NCBI RefSeq assembly: GCF_001050115.1
Contig: NZ_CP012024.1
Span: 1,778,001-1,842,000 of the forward strand
DNA length: 64,000 nucleotides
Origin: Bacillus smithii
Lineage (GTDB): Bacteria > Bacillota > Bacilli > Bacillales > DSM-4216
Reading direction: 5' to 3'
Shown: positions 1 through 9,209 of the stretch, piece by piece
Position numbering within the stretch: position 1 is the stretch's first letter
Layout of the letters: every line of letters begins with the position of its first letter
Notes under the pieces: generated by a model
Told to the model about the DNA's origin: nothing
What the model saw: the letters and a program-made list of their open reading frames with translations, nothing else
The model's database searches: none
Made by a program: the position numbers and the translations under genes

Positions 1-1519
1 TGATTTTAATGTGACCAGGATAATCTAACTCTTCCTCAATCTGTTTGCGAATGTCTCTTGCCAGCCGATGTGCTTCTAAGTCATCGACTTGTTCAGGTTT
101 CACCATGATTCGTATTTCGCGTCCCGCTTGAATGGCGTATGATTTTTCCACGCCTTCGTGAGATTCGGAAATCTCTTCTAATTTTTCGAGACGGCGGATA
201 TAGTTTTCAAGCGTCTCGCTTCGAGCTCCTGGTCTGGCCGCGGATAACGCATCAGCCGCCGCCACCAATACGGAAATCACAGATGTTGGTTCCGTATCTC
301 CGTGGTGGGAAGCAATGCTGTTGATCACTACTGGATGTTCTTTGTACTTGGTTGCAAGTTCTACTCCAATCTCAACATGGCTTCCTTCTACCTCATGGTC
401 CACCGCTTTTCCGATATCATGAAGAAGTCCTGCACGGCGGGCTAAAGTTTCATCTTCACCCAATTCCGCTGCCAACAGGCCGGCAAGATAGGCCACCTCT
501 TTGGAATGATTCAGAACGTTTTGGCCGTAGCTCGTCCGGAATTTTAAACGTCCCAAAATTTTAATTAAATCAGGGTGAAGTCCGTGAACCCCCACTTCAA
601 AAGTCGTTTGTTCGCCAACTTCGCGAATATATTCGTCCACTTCTCGTCTTGATTTTTCCACCATCTCTTCGATTCTTGCCGGATGGATTCTTCCATCCTG
701 CACCAGCTTTTCAAGAGCGATTCGCGCAGTTTCACGGCGAATGGGGTCAAAACCAGACAAGATTACCGCTTCCGGTGTATCATCAATGATGAGGTCTATC
801 CCCGTTAGTGTTTCGAGTGTCCGGATATTACGTCCTTCCCGTCCAATAATGCGTCCTTTCATTTCATCGTTTGGAAGGTTGACAACAGAAACGGTTGTTT
901 CAGCCACATGCTCAGCGGCACACCGTTGAATGGCCAGCGACAGAATTTCTTTCGCCTTTTTGTCAGCCTCTTCTTTCACGCGAATTTCATGCTCTTTTAT
1001 CATAAGAGCCGTCTCGTGGGACAATTCATTTTCAACGCGTTCCAAAATAATGGAACGGGCTTCTTCGCGAGTGAGACCCGAGATACGCTCCAGTTCGGCT
1101 TTCTGCGTTCGCACCATCTCGTCCACTTTGCTTTCCATCTCTTCAATATGTTGTTGTCTTTCAGCTAGAGAATCTTCCTTCTTTTCCAGCATCGACTCCC
1201 GATTATCCAAGAGTTCATCTTTGCGGTCAAGGTTCTCTTCTTTTTGCAATAAACGATTTTCTTGTTTCTGCAATTCGTTTCTTCGTTCACGAATTTCTCG
1301 TTCCGCTTCTGTACGAAGCTTATGAATTTCATCCTTTGCTTCCAGCAGGGATTCTTTTTTCACCGATTCCGCCTCGCGCTTTGCGTCTTCAATGATTTGA
1401 TCCGCAATACTCTTTGCCCCTGCGATTTTATGCTCAGCAATGGATTTTCGAACAAAATAGCCAACAACTACACCGACGATTAGGCCAAGCAAAATGGAGA
1501 TGATTATAATGGATGTCAT
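1..1519 (-). CDS. rny: Ribonuclease Y (3' end outside the window)
   Basis: Endoribonuclease that starts bulk mRNA decay from the membrane. The translation shows an N-terminal membrane helix (residues about 3-22), a long charged coiled coil to about residue 200, a KH domain with the [12 protein letters not shown] motif, and an HD domain with the metal-binding pair in LLHDIGKA near residues 366-367. The start is the ATG at 1519 behind a GAGGTG-type ribosome site. About 506 codons are present. The last visible residues, DYPGHIKI, lie about a dozen residues from the usual end of the family (B. subtilis has 520), so only the tail is missing. It lies downstream of recA as in B. subtilis, but pbpX, which sits between them there, is absent here. 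Confidence 0.97.
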   Translation of the reverse strand, partial: MTSIIIISILLGLIVGVVVGYFVRKSIAEHKIAGAKSIADQIIEDAKREAESVKKESLLEAKDEIHKLRTEAEREIRERRNELQKQENRLLQKEENLDRKDELLDNRESMLEKKEDSLAERQQHIEEMESKVDEMVRTQKAELERISGLTREEARSIILERVENELSHETALMIKEHEIRVKEEADKKAKEILSLAIQRCAAEHVAETTVSVVNLPNDEMKGRIIGREGRNIRTLETLTGIDLIIDDTPEAVILSGFDPIRRETARIALEKLVQDGRIHPARIEEMVEKSRREVDEYIREVGEQTTFEVGVHGLHPDLIKILGRLKFRTSYGQNVLNHSKEVAYLAGLLAAELGEDETLARRAGLLHDIGKAVDHEVEGSHVEIGVELATKYKEHPVVINSIASHHGDTEPTSVISVLVAAADALSAARPGARSETLENYIRRLEKLEEISESHEGVEKSYAIQAGREIRIMVKPEQVDDLEAHRLARDIRKQIEEELDYPGHIKI

Positions 1520-2427
1520 TGTTTCACCTCCTCTTGCTATGAACTTGTATCATGCTTCTAACATGTCGGCTTGTACATTGTTTCCCTATCAATATACAGC
1601 GCGCTAGGCTTGCCAATTTTAGTGTGAAAAAATGTAAAATATACATATTAATTTTAAGGCTGGAAAAAATCATTGTCAAGCTTTTGTCAAATACAGCGTT
1701 GGTTATAAACGAGAAAGGGAGCGACCCTGCAGGATGAAAATTCATGAAACTTTGTGTTGAATCGCATCCGATCGAGCAAAACCGTCCAAAGTGACAAGGA
1801 ACGGATGTAATCCGCAACATACATTAAGCGAGCTCGTTTGCCAAACAAGCCTCTAATAAAATACCTAAGAATAAAACCATTTAGTGAATCGCTCGCTGTC
1901 TTGCGGTACAGCACCCCCAAAGCCAACCTGTGCTACAGCAAAGCACCCTCCAATCATCACCCATAAAAAAATACCCGTCCAAAACTTGTAAATTTCAAAC
2001 TACCCGCTTTAAAAATGGATCAGCTAAAATAGGTCATGTCTCCAACTCCGCTGCTAAAAATGAGAATCCAATAAGATTAAAGGCCAAGAAATCAAGAGTA
2101 GTGTCCTTATAACAGAATCGATTCCGAACAAAACTTGTCTTAGAAGTTTGTCCAAATAGCCACATCGACTGTGCCTGTCAGCTGATAATGTGGTCTCACC
2201 CACAGGTTAGACTTTCAAAACTCCCGCAATGTTTTTTCCTCATTGAACGGATTCACTAAAGATGAGTGCCAGACAGTTGCGACAACTGAGCAAAACCATC
2301 TCCATCAGAACAGCTCCACCTGAAAGTTTCCACTTTTTTGTCTTTCTGCAATAGTCCCTGCTCTTTTCAAATACAGAGTCAGTACCACCATAACCAGATG
2401 GAAGAAGGTTTATTCTCCCCAATTGAA
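1520..2427. other. 900-bp gap with decayed coding remnants
   Basis: No intact gene is visible between rny and the recA terminator. In B. subtilis this interval holds pbpX. On the minus strand, around 1880-2130, short stretches in different frames look like hydrophobic membrane-protein segments (for example AFNLIGFSFLAAELE, and FWTGIFLWVMIGGCFAVAQ before VPQDSERF). They are broken by stops and frame changes, which suggests a decayed permease-like gene. Short open frames of 60-98 codons here lack ribosome sites and recognisable families. Confidence 0.35.
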
Positions 2428-2450
2428 AAAAGCAAAGCGAACGCTTTGCT
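2424..2450 (-). terminator. recA Rho-independent terminator
   Basis: A 9-bp perfect stem (AGCAAAGCG, 2-nt loop, CGCTTTGCT at 2431-2450) followed on the minus strand by a run of six T. It begins three bases after the recA stop codon. Confidence 0.9.
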
Positions 2451-2452
2451 TT

Positions 2453-3508
2453 TTATGCCTCATCATCGAGCAAGCTGAAATTTTCTTGTTCCTCCTCGTG
2501 GTTTTCCGGCTCAGCAGGAGGGGTGTCCAAACCGTAATGTTCCCGAATTTTATACATGATTTCATCGCGGATCTCTGGATTTTCTTTTAAAAACTGTTTG
2601 GCATTTTCACGTCCTTGCCCTAGTCTTTCTTCATTGTAGGAATACCACGAACCGCTTTTTTGGATAATGTCGAGCTCGGAGCCGAGGTCGATAATTTCCC
2701 CTTCTTTCGATATTCCTTCACCGTACATAATATCCACATCTGCGGTGCGGAAAGGCGGCGCCACTTTATTCTTCACTACTTTAATTCTCGTTTTATTGCC
2801 GACCATTTCATTTCCTTGTTTCAGCGTCTCTGCACGGCGGACTTCCAAACGAATCGATGAATAGAATTTCAGCGCCCGTCCGCCTGGCGTCGTTTCAGGA
2901 TTTCCAAACATAACGCCTACTTTTTCGCGGATTTGATTGATAAAAATGGCAATCGTTTTGGACTTGTTAATGGCTCCGGACAGTTTGCGAAGCGCCTGGG
3001 ACATCAATCTCGCTTGCAAACCGACGTGGGAATCACCCATTTCTCCTTCAATCTCCGCTTTCGGAACAAGAGCTGCCACTGAGTCGATCACGATAATATC
3101 AACGGCTCCACTACGAACCAATGCTTCAGCGATTTCTAACGCTTGTTCACCGGTATCCGGCTGTGAAAGCAAAAGTTCATCAATATCGACACCCAGTTTC
3201 TGAGCATAAACGGGATCCAGCGCGTGCTCAGCGTCGATAAAAGCCGCTTGGCCACCTCGTGCTTGCACTTCAGCAATTGCATGCAAAGCTACCGTTGTTT
3301 TCCCTGAACTTTCAGGACCATAAATTTCGATGATCCGACCTCGCGGATATCCACCTACCCCCAGCGCCGCATCCAAAGCAAGAGAACCGCTTGGAACAGT
3401 AGATACGTTTCGGTCCGTTTGTTCGCCCAATTTCATAATGGATCCTTTACCAAATTGTTTTTCTATTTGCTTTAACGCCATTTCTAACGCCGCTTGACGA
3501 TCATTCAC
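2453..3508 (-). CDS. recA: Recombinase A
   Basis: DNA-dependent ATPase that forms filaments on single-stranded DNA for homologous recombination and triggers LexA self-cleavage. It has 351 residues, typical for Firmicutes. Visible motifs are Walker [10 protein letters not shown] (about residues 66-74), the MAW-type segment [10 protein letters not shown], Walker [11 protein letters not shown], the L2-region [14 protein letters not shown] and an acidic C-terminal tail. The ATG at 3508 has a GGAGG site upstream. An SOS box lies about 150 bp upstream. The gene is usually directly downstream of cinA. Here an ISLre2-type element and an O-acetylhomoserine sulfhydrylase gene separate them, so recA must rely on its own promoter. 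Confidence 0.98.
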   Translation of the reverse strand: MNDRQAALEMALKQIEKQFGKGSIMKLGEQTDRNVSTVPSGSLALDAALGVGGYPRGRIIEIYGPESSGKTTVALHAIAEVQARGGQAAFIDAEHALDPVYAQKLGVDIDELLLSQPDTGEQALEIAEALVRSGAVDIIVIDSVAALVPKAEIEGEMGDSHVGLQARLMSQALRKLSGAINKSKTIAIFINQIREKVGVMFGNPETTPGGRALKFYSSIRLEVRRAETLKQGNEMVGNKTRIKVVKNKVAPPFRTADVDIMYGEGISKEGEIIDLGSELDIIQKSGSWYSYNEERLGQGRENAKQFLKENPEIRDEIMYKIREHYGLDTPPAEPENHEEEQENFSLLDDEA

Positions 3509-3659
3509 TCGCTATTTCCTCCTCAAATATCAATCTATTAAAAGCATATGGTTTTCCTCATTGATTTTGGATTTTATTCAACAGTATCTTCCAGAGCTGT
3601 TTTTTTGTTAAAGCCTACTAATAATATAAATGTTTCTGAAACGATTTACAAGCAAAAAT

Positions 3660-3673
3660 CGAACATTTATTCG
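3660..3673 (-). promoter_or_regulatory. LexA (SOS) operator upstream of recA
   Basis: On the minus strand the 14-mer CGAATAAATGTTCG fits the Bacillus SOS box (CGAAC/T, 4 nt, GTTCG). It lies about 150 bp upstream of the recA start, where a LexA operator is expected. An AT-rich TATATT segment 40-50 bp downstream could be the -10. Confidence 0.75.
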
Positions 3674-3789
3674 TCATTATTATTTTTCAAAATACCATGT
3701 TCAGCTGATCCTAATTTTTCCAGCTATTGCTAAAATTCACACGCTCTTGTTCATAAATTGGATTGAAAGTAAAAAAAAGAGGGGGGAAA

Positions 3790-3965
3790 ATGTCCAAGAG
3801 AGGGATTAATGGTGGATGGTCACACGAAGAGAAATTGTCTGGATCATTTTCTACTGAATATTTTAAAACAAAGCAGAATGAAAAGCAAACAAAAGAAGAA
3901 AAAGGATTGAGTCAAGTATTTGTGGGCAGTTTTTTTCTCCCTAACAATGAAAGCGGATTCACCAT
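3790..3965 (+). pseudogene. Short unrecognised reading frame, interrupted by the ISLre2 element
   Basis: An open frame starts with ATG at 3790 behind a G-rich run (GGGGGG, only 3 nt spacing). It reads a hydrophilic Lys/Glu-rich peptide (MSKRGINGGWSHEEKLSGSF...) up to the IS left end at about 3965, then continues by chance into IS DNA. It diverges from recA. No family was recognised, and it may not be translated. The rest of the 3509-3965 interval contains only the recA regulatory region. Confidence 0.25.
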
Positions 3966-5412
3966 TTTAGGGTACTCTCTTGATAAAAAATTTGTCTTTT
4001 TTAAAATCCGGCCAACTCCTTTAAAGTCTTGTACACTGGAATATTTGCCTTACCTTTTAGGTATAGGAGATTGTCTCTTGTGACTTCACCAATTGTACTT
4101 GTCACCTTTTCTACGTAATGTTTTGGTGGATTCTTTTCCTCCTTGGTTTCTGTCCATCTTTCGACTTTCCCAAATAATGTTTTCAATGCCAGATTGTCTA
4201 GGAAAGCCACCAATCCAGTAATCATGGCACTTACGCCTTTTTCTACCCAGCTACGTCCATTTTTGAGCCTTTTTGCGAAGACACTCATCGTTCCCTCGGC
4301 ACTTCCCATTGGACGCATTCCTTTGGTGTCAATACCTTGTTCTTGGAGCCACTTCCGGTAATCCCCGAGGGCTTCAGGATATTTTTCTAGTTGACGAATC
4401 AATTGGTCAAGACGTTCTTCCTGATCCTCTGTCTCTAGTGTTCCAACAGCACTGTTTAATTCCGTAAGTAGTTTCTGACTGTCATAGGACGCTAGTGCCT
4501 TTTGCATTTGGCGATAGCGAGGATGCTTACGGAATAAGCTGCGAATATCCCTTGCCACGTGGAAACGGTCAATTGAAAAGAATGCCCTGCCTTTAAAATG
4601 GTCTCGACAGGCTGTAATCCATCCGGCACCATCCCCGTTTATTACTAGCTTATGGACAGTTGGGTCATACTCGAAGTTTTCAATGAGAAAATCCTCAAAC
4701 GCCTCCCAAAATGGCTGGTTCCCACGGTGAATAAAATGGCGTTTGTCTTTCAAACTTACTCGTTTTCCGTTGATTTCCCAGCCCTGATGAACCGCTGCAA
4801 TTTTTTCTTCCTTGCCCCGTTTTCCTTTTCCTTGACGTTTCACATATAGGCCGTCCACTTCCACGAATAGGACAGGATAGTTTACAGGCTGTCGCTCTTT
4901 TGGGATACTTTCAATCTGTAACAGGTGTTGACGTATAGCTTCGTGACTAATCACTCGGTATCCTAAAAGTGTTTCAAGCGTGTGTTCTGCCTTTCGATAG
5001 GATGGCCCTGTAATGGCAAGCTCTAGAGCCGCTTCTTCTATCAGCGGACTAAAGGAGCCGGTCCCTTCGAATTCCAAAGAGCGATCAAGCAGATAGACAT
5101 ATTCACCTTTCTCCCTGTCTCGGTAGTAGTTCCGTTTCACCTTTATTTCTCCAAAAAGACTGATAATAGTGGTGATACGCTTATCGAGTAGACGATAACG
5201 CTTTTTATTTCGTTCTTCAGCAATCTGCTTGTCCATGTCCTCTAATAGTGTTTTCATGACCTTTGAGAAGGTTTCCTGTAATTGCCTCCAAACTAATTGC
5301 TCAATCTGTTTTAAATTTGGATATACTGTGTTATTCTTTTGCATGAGGGGTTACTCCTTTGTTTGTGATTTAGTTTTGGTTGACTAAGATTCTACCAAGG
5401 AGTAACCCTCTT
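3966..5412 (-). mobile_element. ISLre2-family insertion sequence
   Basis: The element is bounded by imperfect inverted repeats. On the plus strand at 3966 the left end reads AGGGTACTCTCTTGATAAAA. On the minus strand from 5410 the right end reads AGGGTTACTCCTTGGTAGAA. It contains one UPF0236-type transposase gene. No target duplication could be fixed with confidence. Confidence 0.8.
4001..5344 (-). CDS. ISLre2-family transposase (UPF0236)
   Basis: 447 residues, full length for the family, beginning MQKNNTVYPNLKQIEQLVW. Recognisable features are the N-terminal segment before GEIKVKRNYYRDREKGEYVYLLD, the central catalytic-type region VLFVEVDGLYVKRQ, the VINGDGAGWI and FSIDRFHVARDI motifs, and the C-terminal MRPMGSAEGTMSVFAKRLK. 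No internal stop or frameshift was seen, so it looks intact. The ATG at 5344 is preceded by AAAGGAG. That site is paired into a hairpin with the terminal inverted repeat, which may limit translation from read-through transcripts. Confidence 0.9.
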   Translation of the reverse strand: MQKNNTVYPNLKQIEQLVWRQLQETFSKVMKTLLEDMDKQIAEERNKKRYRLLDKRITTIISLFGEIKVKRNYYRDREKGEYVYLLDRSLEFEGTGSFSPLIEEAALELAITGPSYRKAEHTLETLLGYRVISHEAIRQHLLQIESIPKERQPVNYPVLFVEVDGLYVKRQGKGKRGKEEKIAAVHQGWEINGKRVSLKDKRHFIHRGNQPFWEAFEDFLIENFEYDPTVHKLVINGDGAGWITACRDHFKGRAFFSIDRFHVARDIRSLFRKHPRYRQMQKALASYDSQKLLTELNSAVGTLETEDQEERLDQLIRQLEKYPEALGDYRKWLQEQGIDTKGMRPMGSAEGTMSVFAKRLKNGRSWVEKGVSAMITGLVAFLDNLALKTLFGKVERWTETKEEKNPPKHYVEKVTSTIGEVTRDNLLYLKGKANIPVYKTLKELAGF

Positions 5413-5456
5413 TTTCATGTTATTTGCTTATTAACTACCGCGCTTTCGCTTGGTGG

Positions 5457-5504
5457 CCCCCTCATTTGTTGAGCGTTCTAACGTTCCCTCAACAAATGAG
5501 GGGG
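5457..5504. repeat. 17-bp perfect inverted repeat
   Basis: CCCCCTCATTTGTTGAG (5457-5473) and its exact complement (5488-5504) are separated by 14 nt that contain a smaller palindrome, CGTTCTAACG. It lies between the ISLre2 element and the end of the metY-like gene. No U-tract follows on either strand, so a standard terminator role is doubtful. Confidence 0.7.
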
Positions 5505-5573
5505 TTAAATTTTGCCCACAATAATTTTACTCATACAAGAAAAAGAGAGCAATACGCCCCCTTTTCAAATTGT

Positions 5574-6881
5574 TTATATTTCAAGCTTTTCAGCCGAAAT
5601 GCCGGTTGCTTTTTCGATAGCTTGATTGAGATCGGCAATTAAATCTTTCGGAGATTCCAGTCCAACAGAAAGACGAATCATTTCTTCACTGACACCTGCT
5701 AATTTCAACTCATCAGCTGATAGCTGTTGATGTGTAGTGGAGGCCGGATGGATTATTAACGATTTTGCATCGCCCACATTGGCGAGATGCGACCAAAGTT
5801 GAATGTGATCAATGAGCTTTTTCCCGCTTTCTCGACCGCCTTTAATGCCAAATACCACAATAGAGCCGAAGAAATTATTTAAGTATTTTTTGGCCAATTC
5901 ATGGGAAGGATGATCGCTTAAGCTAGGATGAGACACCCATTCCACTGCTGGATGCTTCAGCAAATAGTCAACAATGACTTTCGTGTTATCGTGATGTCTT
6001 GGCAAACGAAGATGCAACGTTTCTAATCCTTGCAATAGCAAAAACGCACTATGCGGGCTTAAAGATGCCCCAAAATCACGCAATAGCTGTGCGCGGAGTT
6101 TTGTTGCAAACGCAGTTCCTCCTAAATCGGCATAACGCAAACCGTGATAAGTTGGGTCCGGTTCGATAAAATCAGGGAATTTTTCATTATTCCAATCAAA
6201 GTGGCCGCCGTCTACAGCAACTCCGCCAATAACTGTTCCATGACCGCCAATCCATTTTGTTGCCGAGTGAACGACAACATCGGCTCCCCATTTGATTGGA
6301 TTGGAACCATATGGTGACGCAAACGTATTGTCTACAATCAACGGAATCCCATTTTCATGGGCAATGGCCGCAACTTTTTCAACATCCAACACATTTAGAC
6401 TTGGATTTCCGATGATTTCTCCGAAAAGAGCTTTTGTTCGTGGAGTGATCGCTTTTCGAAAATTTTCAGGATCTTGAGCATCGACAAATTTTACATGAAT
6501 CCCATATTTAGGAAAAGTAGCAGAAAACAAATTATAAGTACCGCCGTACAATTCAGACGCTGCGACAATTTCATCTCCTGCACTCGCAACATTTAAAACG
6601 GAGAGCGCGATAGCTGCCATGCCTGAAGAAAATGCTACAGCGGCAGTACCTCCTTCAAGCGCCGCCACTCTTTTTTCAAATACATCAACAGTTGGATTGG
6701 TAATCCGGGTATAAATATTCCCTTCTTTTTTTAGTCCAAATACAGCGCTCGCGTGTTCCGTATCCGGAAACACATAAGAAGTAGTTTCATAGATCGGTAC
6801 TGCACGGGCACCCGTCGCAGGATCAGGTATTTGCCCTGCATGCAATAATTTTGTGTCTTTTTCCCATTGCTCGTTTGCCAT
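5574..6881 (-). CDS. metY: O-acetylhomoserine sulfhydrylase (homocysteine synthase)
   Basis: Cys/Met-metabolism PLP enzyme that makes homocysteine from O-acetylhomoserine and sulfide. 435 residues, the long form typical of MetY rather than cystathionine gamma-synthase (about 380). Key features are the YTRITNPT phosphate-binding segment, VDNTFASPY, and the PLP lysine K209 in VVHSATKWIGGHG. An S-box riboswitch with its own promoter lies directly upstream, so expression should fall when S-adenosylmethionine is plentiful. This supports a role in methionine synthesis. The gene lies between cinA and recA, which are normally neighbours, so it is a lineage-specific insertion at this locus. The substrate could in principle be O-succinyl- or O-phosphohomoserine, but length and motifs favour the acetyl ester. 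Confidence 0.92.
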   Translation of the reverse strand: MANEQWEKDTKLLHAGQIPDPATGARAVPIYETTSYVFPDTEHASAVFGLKKEGNIYTRITNPTVDVFEKRVAALEGGTAAVAFSSGMAAIALSVLNVASAGDEIVAASELYGGTYNLFSATFPKYGIHVKFVDAQDPENFRKAITPRTKALFGEIIGNPSLNVLDVEKVAAIAHENGIPLIVDNTFASPYGSNPIKWGADVVVHSATKWIGGHGTVIGGVAVDGGHFDWNNEKFPDFIEPDPTYHGLRYADLGGTAFATKLRAQLLRDFGASLSPHSAFLLLQGLETLHLRLPRHHDNTKVIVDYLLKHPAVEWVSHPSLSDHPSHELAKKYLNNFFGSIVVFGIKGGRESGKKLIDHIQLWSHLANVGDAKSLIIHPASTTHQQLSADELKLAGVSEEMIRLSVGLESPKDLIADLNQAIEKATGISAEKLEI

Positions 6882-6963
6882 AATAAAACCTCCCGAAAAA
6901 TTCGAAGATTGAAATTTCAGCGACTTATCTGAGAATAGATCCCATCCTGATGGATGAGGAACA

Positions 6964-7127
6964 GTAAAAGCCCTCTTCCAATAAGAAGAGGGCTTGAGTT
7001 CATCATTTCCCTTCTTATCTTCCAGATCATTTCCTGATCTGTAGGAATTAGCACCTTTTCAAGCATTGATTTCTTGAAGGTTGCCGGGCTTCTTCGGGCC
7101 TATTCCCTCCGCCACTCTTGATAAGAG
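6964..7127 (-). promoter_or_regulatory. SAM-I (S-box) riboswitch with terminator
   Basis: On the minus strand the aptamer starts with CTTATCAAGAGTGGCGGAGG, continues through GGCCC...GCCCGGCAACC and AAGGTGCTAATTCCTAC, and closes P1 with GATAAG at 7014-7019. An intrinsic terminator follows (stem AAGCCCTCTTC/GAAGAGGGCTT at 6968-6995, then TTTT). This is the standard OFF-type arrangement, in which SAM binding favours termination before the metY coding region. Confidence 0.95.
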
Positions 7128-7168
7128 TCAATTCTGTTACAATATTGAATTGTGTGGCTCTTGTTTAA

Positions 7169-7197
7169 AGAATAGCGCAATAAAAAAGAAAAGTCAA
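7169..7197 (-). promoter_or_regulatory. SigA-type promoter of the S-box/metY transcript
   Basis: On the minus strand, TTGACT (7192-7197), a 17-nt spacer and TATTCT (7169-7174). The predicted start lies about 35 nt before the S-box aptamer and 15-45 bp after the cinA stop. Confidence 0.7.
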
Positions 7198-7211
7198 TCA
7201 TTTTCAGCAAA

Positions 7212-8447
7212 TTACTGACAAGTTCGCAGCAAAAAATGACAACCGTATTTAGCTGTACGGTTACGAATTTGATTCCGATCCCCTGCAAGCTTCAGCAATA
7301 CGGCCTTTGATTCTTTTCCTTTTTCAGAAATGCCGATCCAAACAGTTCCAGGAGGATTTTCTTCCAAAGAATCGGGTCCTGCTACTCCCGTAAAGCTGAT
7401 TCCAATATCAGCGTTAAGCTTTTTCCTTACATTTTCAGCTAACTCTTTCGCACACTGCTCACTGACCGCTCCGAACGTATCAAGCGTCTTTTTTGAAACA
7501 TCGACCAGATGCTCTTTCGCTTCGTTTGTATAACAAACAATCCCGCCTTTTAAAACAGCGCTTGCTCCTGCAACAGCGGTAATCATACTTTGAAACAGTC
7601 CTCCGGTCAAACTTTCAGCGCAGGCAATCGTCTTATTTTGTTGTTTCAGCTTCTGTACTAATTCAGCTGCAATCGTAGTTTGTCCATAACCGTAAAAGTA
7701 TTCGCCAACACGGTTTAAAATCTCTTTTTCTACTTTGTCTATCATCTCATTAGCTGTCTCTTTTGATCGGTGCTTCGCCGTAAGTCGGATGGTCACTTCT
7801 CCGTCGCCAGCTAAAGGCGCAATGGTCGGGTTTGTTTGGTTCATAATCATATCTTCAATCTCTGTCTCCAACTGCGATTCTCCGATGCCAAAGAAACGCA
7901 ATACGCGTGAAACAATGCTTTCTTGGCGATCCAAAACATTTAATATAGCCGGCCTTCCATATTTTTCGAACATCGGCTGCATTTCTTTTGGCGGCCCCGG
8001 CAAAAGCATATAAAATTTATTTTTTGATTTCACAAACATACCGGGAGCCATGCCGTTTTCATTCGGCAAAACAAGACAATCCTCTAGAACAAGAGCTTGT
8101 TTTTTGTTATTTTCCGTCATCTCACGGCCTATTTTAAGGAAATATTGACGAATTCCTTTAAACGCTTCGTCGTTCAAAACGAGTTTCTTGCCTAGATGCG
8201 CGGCAATGGTTTCTTTTGTTAAATCATCACGTGTCGGGCCAAGACCACCTGTAAAAATGATGAGATCTGCTCTTTCTTCTGCTTTTTGAATCGTTGAAAG
8301 AAGCCGATCGCTGTTATCCCCGACAACGGTTTGATAAAATACGTTGACGCCCATTTCAGCCAAATGACGAGAAAGAAATTGTGCATTCGTATTGACGATT
8401 TGGCCGAGTAGAAGTTCGGAACCAACCGAAATAATTTCAGCATTCAT
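7212..8447 (-). CDS. cinA: CinA (competence/damage-inducible protein; NMN deamidase family)
   Basis: 411 residues from the preferred ATG at 8447, which has GGAGGA 9 bases upstream; the frame is open a further 11 codons with no better site. The N-terminal MoaB/MogA-like domain starts [16 protein letters not shown] and includes [13 protein letters not shown] and [12 protein letters not shown]. The C-terminal CinA domain contains [16 protein letters not shown] and ISFTGVAGP. Members of the family hydrolyse ADP-ribose-type pyrophosphates and/or deamidate nicotinamide mononucleotide. In B. subtilis and streptococci the gene is linked to recA and induced in competence. Here the linkage to recA is broken by about 3.7 kb of inserted DNA. 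Confidence 0.95.
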   Translation of the reverse strand: MNAEIISVGSELLLGQIVNTNAQFLSRHLAEMGVNVFYQTVVGDNSDRLLSTIQKAEERADLIIFTGGLGPTRDDLTKETIAAHLGKKLVLNDEAFKGIRQYFLKIGREMTENNKKQALVLEDCLVLPNENGMAPGMFVKSKNKFYMLLPGPPKEMQPMFEKYGRPAILNVLDRQESIVSRVLRFFGIGESQLETEIEDMIMNQTNPTIAPLAGDGEVTIRLTAKHRSKETANEMIDKVEKEILNRVGEYFYGYGQTTIAAELVQKLKQQNKTIACAESLTGGLFQSMITAVAGASAVLKGGIVCYTNEAKEHLVDVSKKTLDTFGAVSEQCAKELAENVRKKLNADIGISFTGVAGPDSLEENPPGTVWIGISEKGKESKAVLLKLAGDRNQIRNRTAKYGCHFLLRTCQ

Positions 8448-8483
8448 AAAATAGTCCTCCTCAATCATATAGAGATCCAAACA

Positions 8484-8556
8484 GAAAAAGGCCGCTCTTC
8501 AACAAGAACGAAAGTGCATAACCGTCTTTTTCGAGTTCTTGGATGAGCCAGCCTTT
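8484..8556 (-). terminator. Long hairpin with U-tract between pgsA and cinA
   Basis: On the minus strand an interrupted long stem forms. AAAGGC and GGCTC pair with GAGC and GGCCTTT, and AAGAACtCGAAA pairs with TTTCGTTCTT. TTTTTC follows. It lies after pgsA and 40 bp before the cinA start, so it could end pgsA transcription or act as an attenuator before cinA. Confidence 0.55.
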
Positions 8557-8575
8557 CTAGTTGTTTCATTTCATT

Positions 8576-9154
8576 TTACTTGGAGTTTTTAAATGCATGT
8601 GCATTTTTGGCGAAATAATCCCAGCCTGACCATAACGTGAAAAAGAGCGCTACCCAAAGGGCAAAATCCGCAAACGGAATCGAGAAATTTTCAAACAAAA
8701 TATTATGAAGAAGCAACGCAGAAATCGCAATGATTTGCGTCCATGTTTTAATTTTTCCAAGCATATTGGCCGCAACTACTTCTCCTTCCCCAGCAAGTAC
8801 AAGGCGAAGCCCTGTCACCGCAAACTCGCGGCTGATGATCAAAATGACGATCCAAGAAGGAGCATATCCCAATTCAACCAGTATAATAAACGCAGCCGAA
8901 ACTAACAATTTGTCCGCAAGCGGATCAAGAAATTTTCCCAGGTTCGTGACCAAGTTGTACTTTCGTGCAAAATGTCCGTCAATCCAATCGGTGGTCGAGG
9001 CAAGGATAAATACAAGGGCCCCCACGAAGTGAGTCACAGGCATGGTTGTCCCTAGAATGGTGATGTTTCCCCAATTGAATGGAACAACAAGCAAAATAAC
9101 GAAGATTGGAATTAAACATATACGTGATACAGTAATTTTGTTTGGTAAATTCAC
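8576..9154 (-). CDS. pgsA: CDP-diacylglycerol-glycerol-3-phosphate 3-phosphatidyltransferase
   Basis: Integral membrane enzyme that commits CDP-diacylglycerol to phosphatidylglycerol synthesis. The CDP-alcohol phosphatidyltransferase motif is complete: DWIDGHFARK, then GKFLDPLADK, giving the D-x2-D-G-x2-A-R...G-x3-D-x3-D pattern. Several hydrophobic helices surround it, and the length is typical. A GTG at 9154 (protein starting VNLPNKITVSRI, matching family N-termini) has GGGGG 8 nt upstream and is preferred. The frame is open five codons further to 9169. It is part of the conserved rodZ-pgsA-cinA order. Confidence 0.95.
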   Translation of the reverse strand: MNLPNKITVSRICLIPIFVILLVVPFNWGNITILGTTMPVTHFVGALVFILASTTDWIDGHFARKYNLVTNLGKFLDPLADKLLVSAAFIILVELGYAPSWIVILIISREFAVTGLRLVLAGEGEVVAANMLGKIKTWTQIIAISALLLHNILFENFSIPFADFALWVALFFTLWSGWDYFAKNAHAFKNSK

Positions 9155-9209
9155 AAGAAGTACCCCCACTATTCCATCGAAAACAGTATCCTAAACAATT
9201 TTAATTAAT

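Noticed and set aside
1524-1926. Minus-strand frames of 98 and 79 codons after rny
   Set aside because: No ribosome sites, overlapping frames, no recognisable family; more likely decayed DNA.
3763-4083. 106-codon plus-strand gene next to recA
   Set aside because: The frame continues into the ISLre2 end by chance; only the part up to about 3965 can be original, and it lacks a recognisable family.
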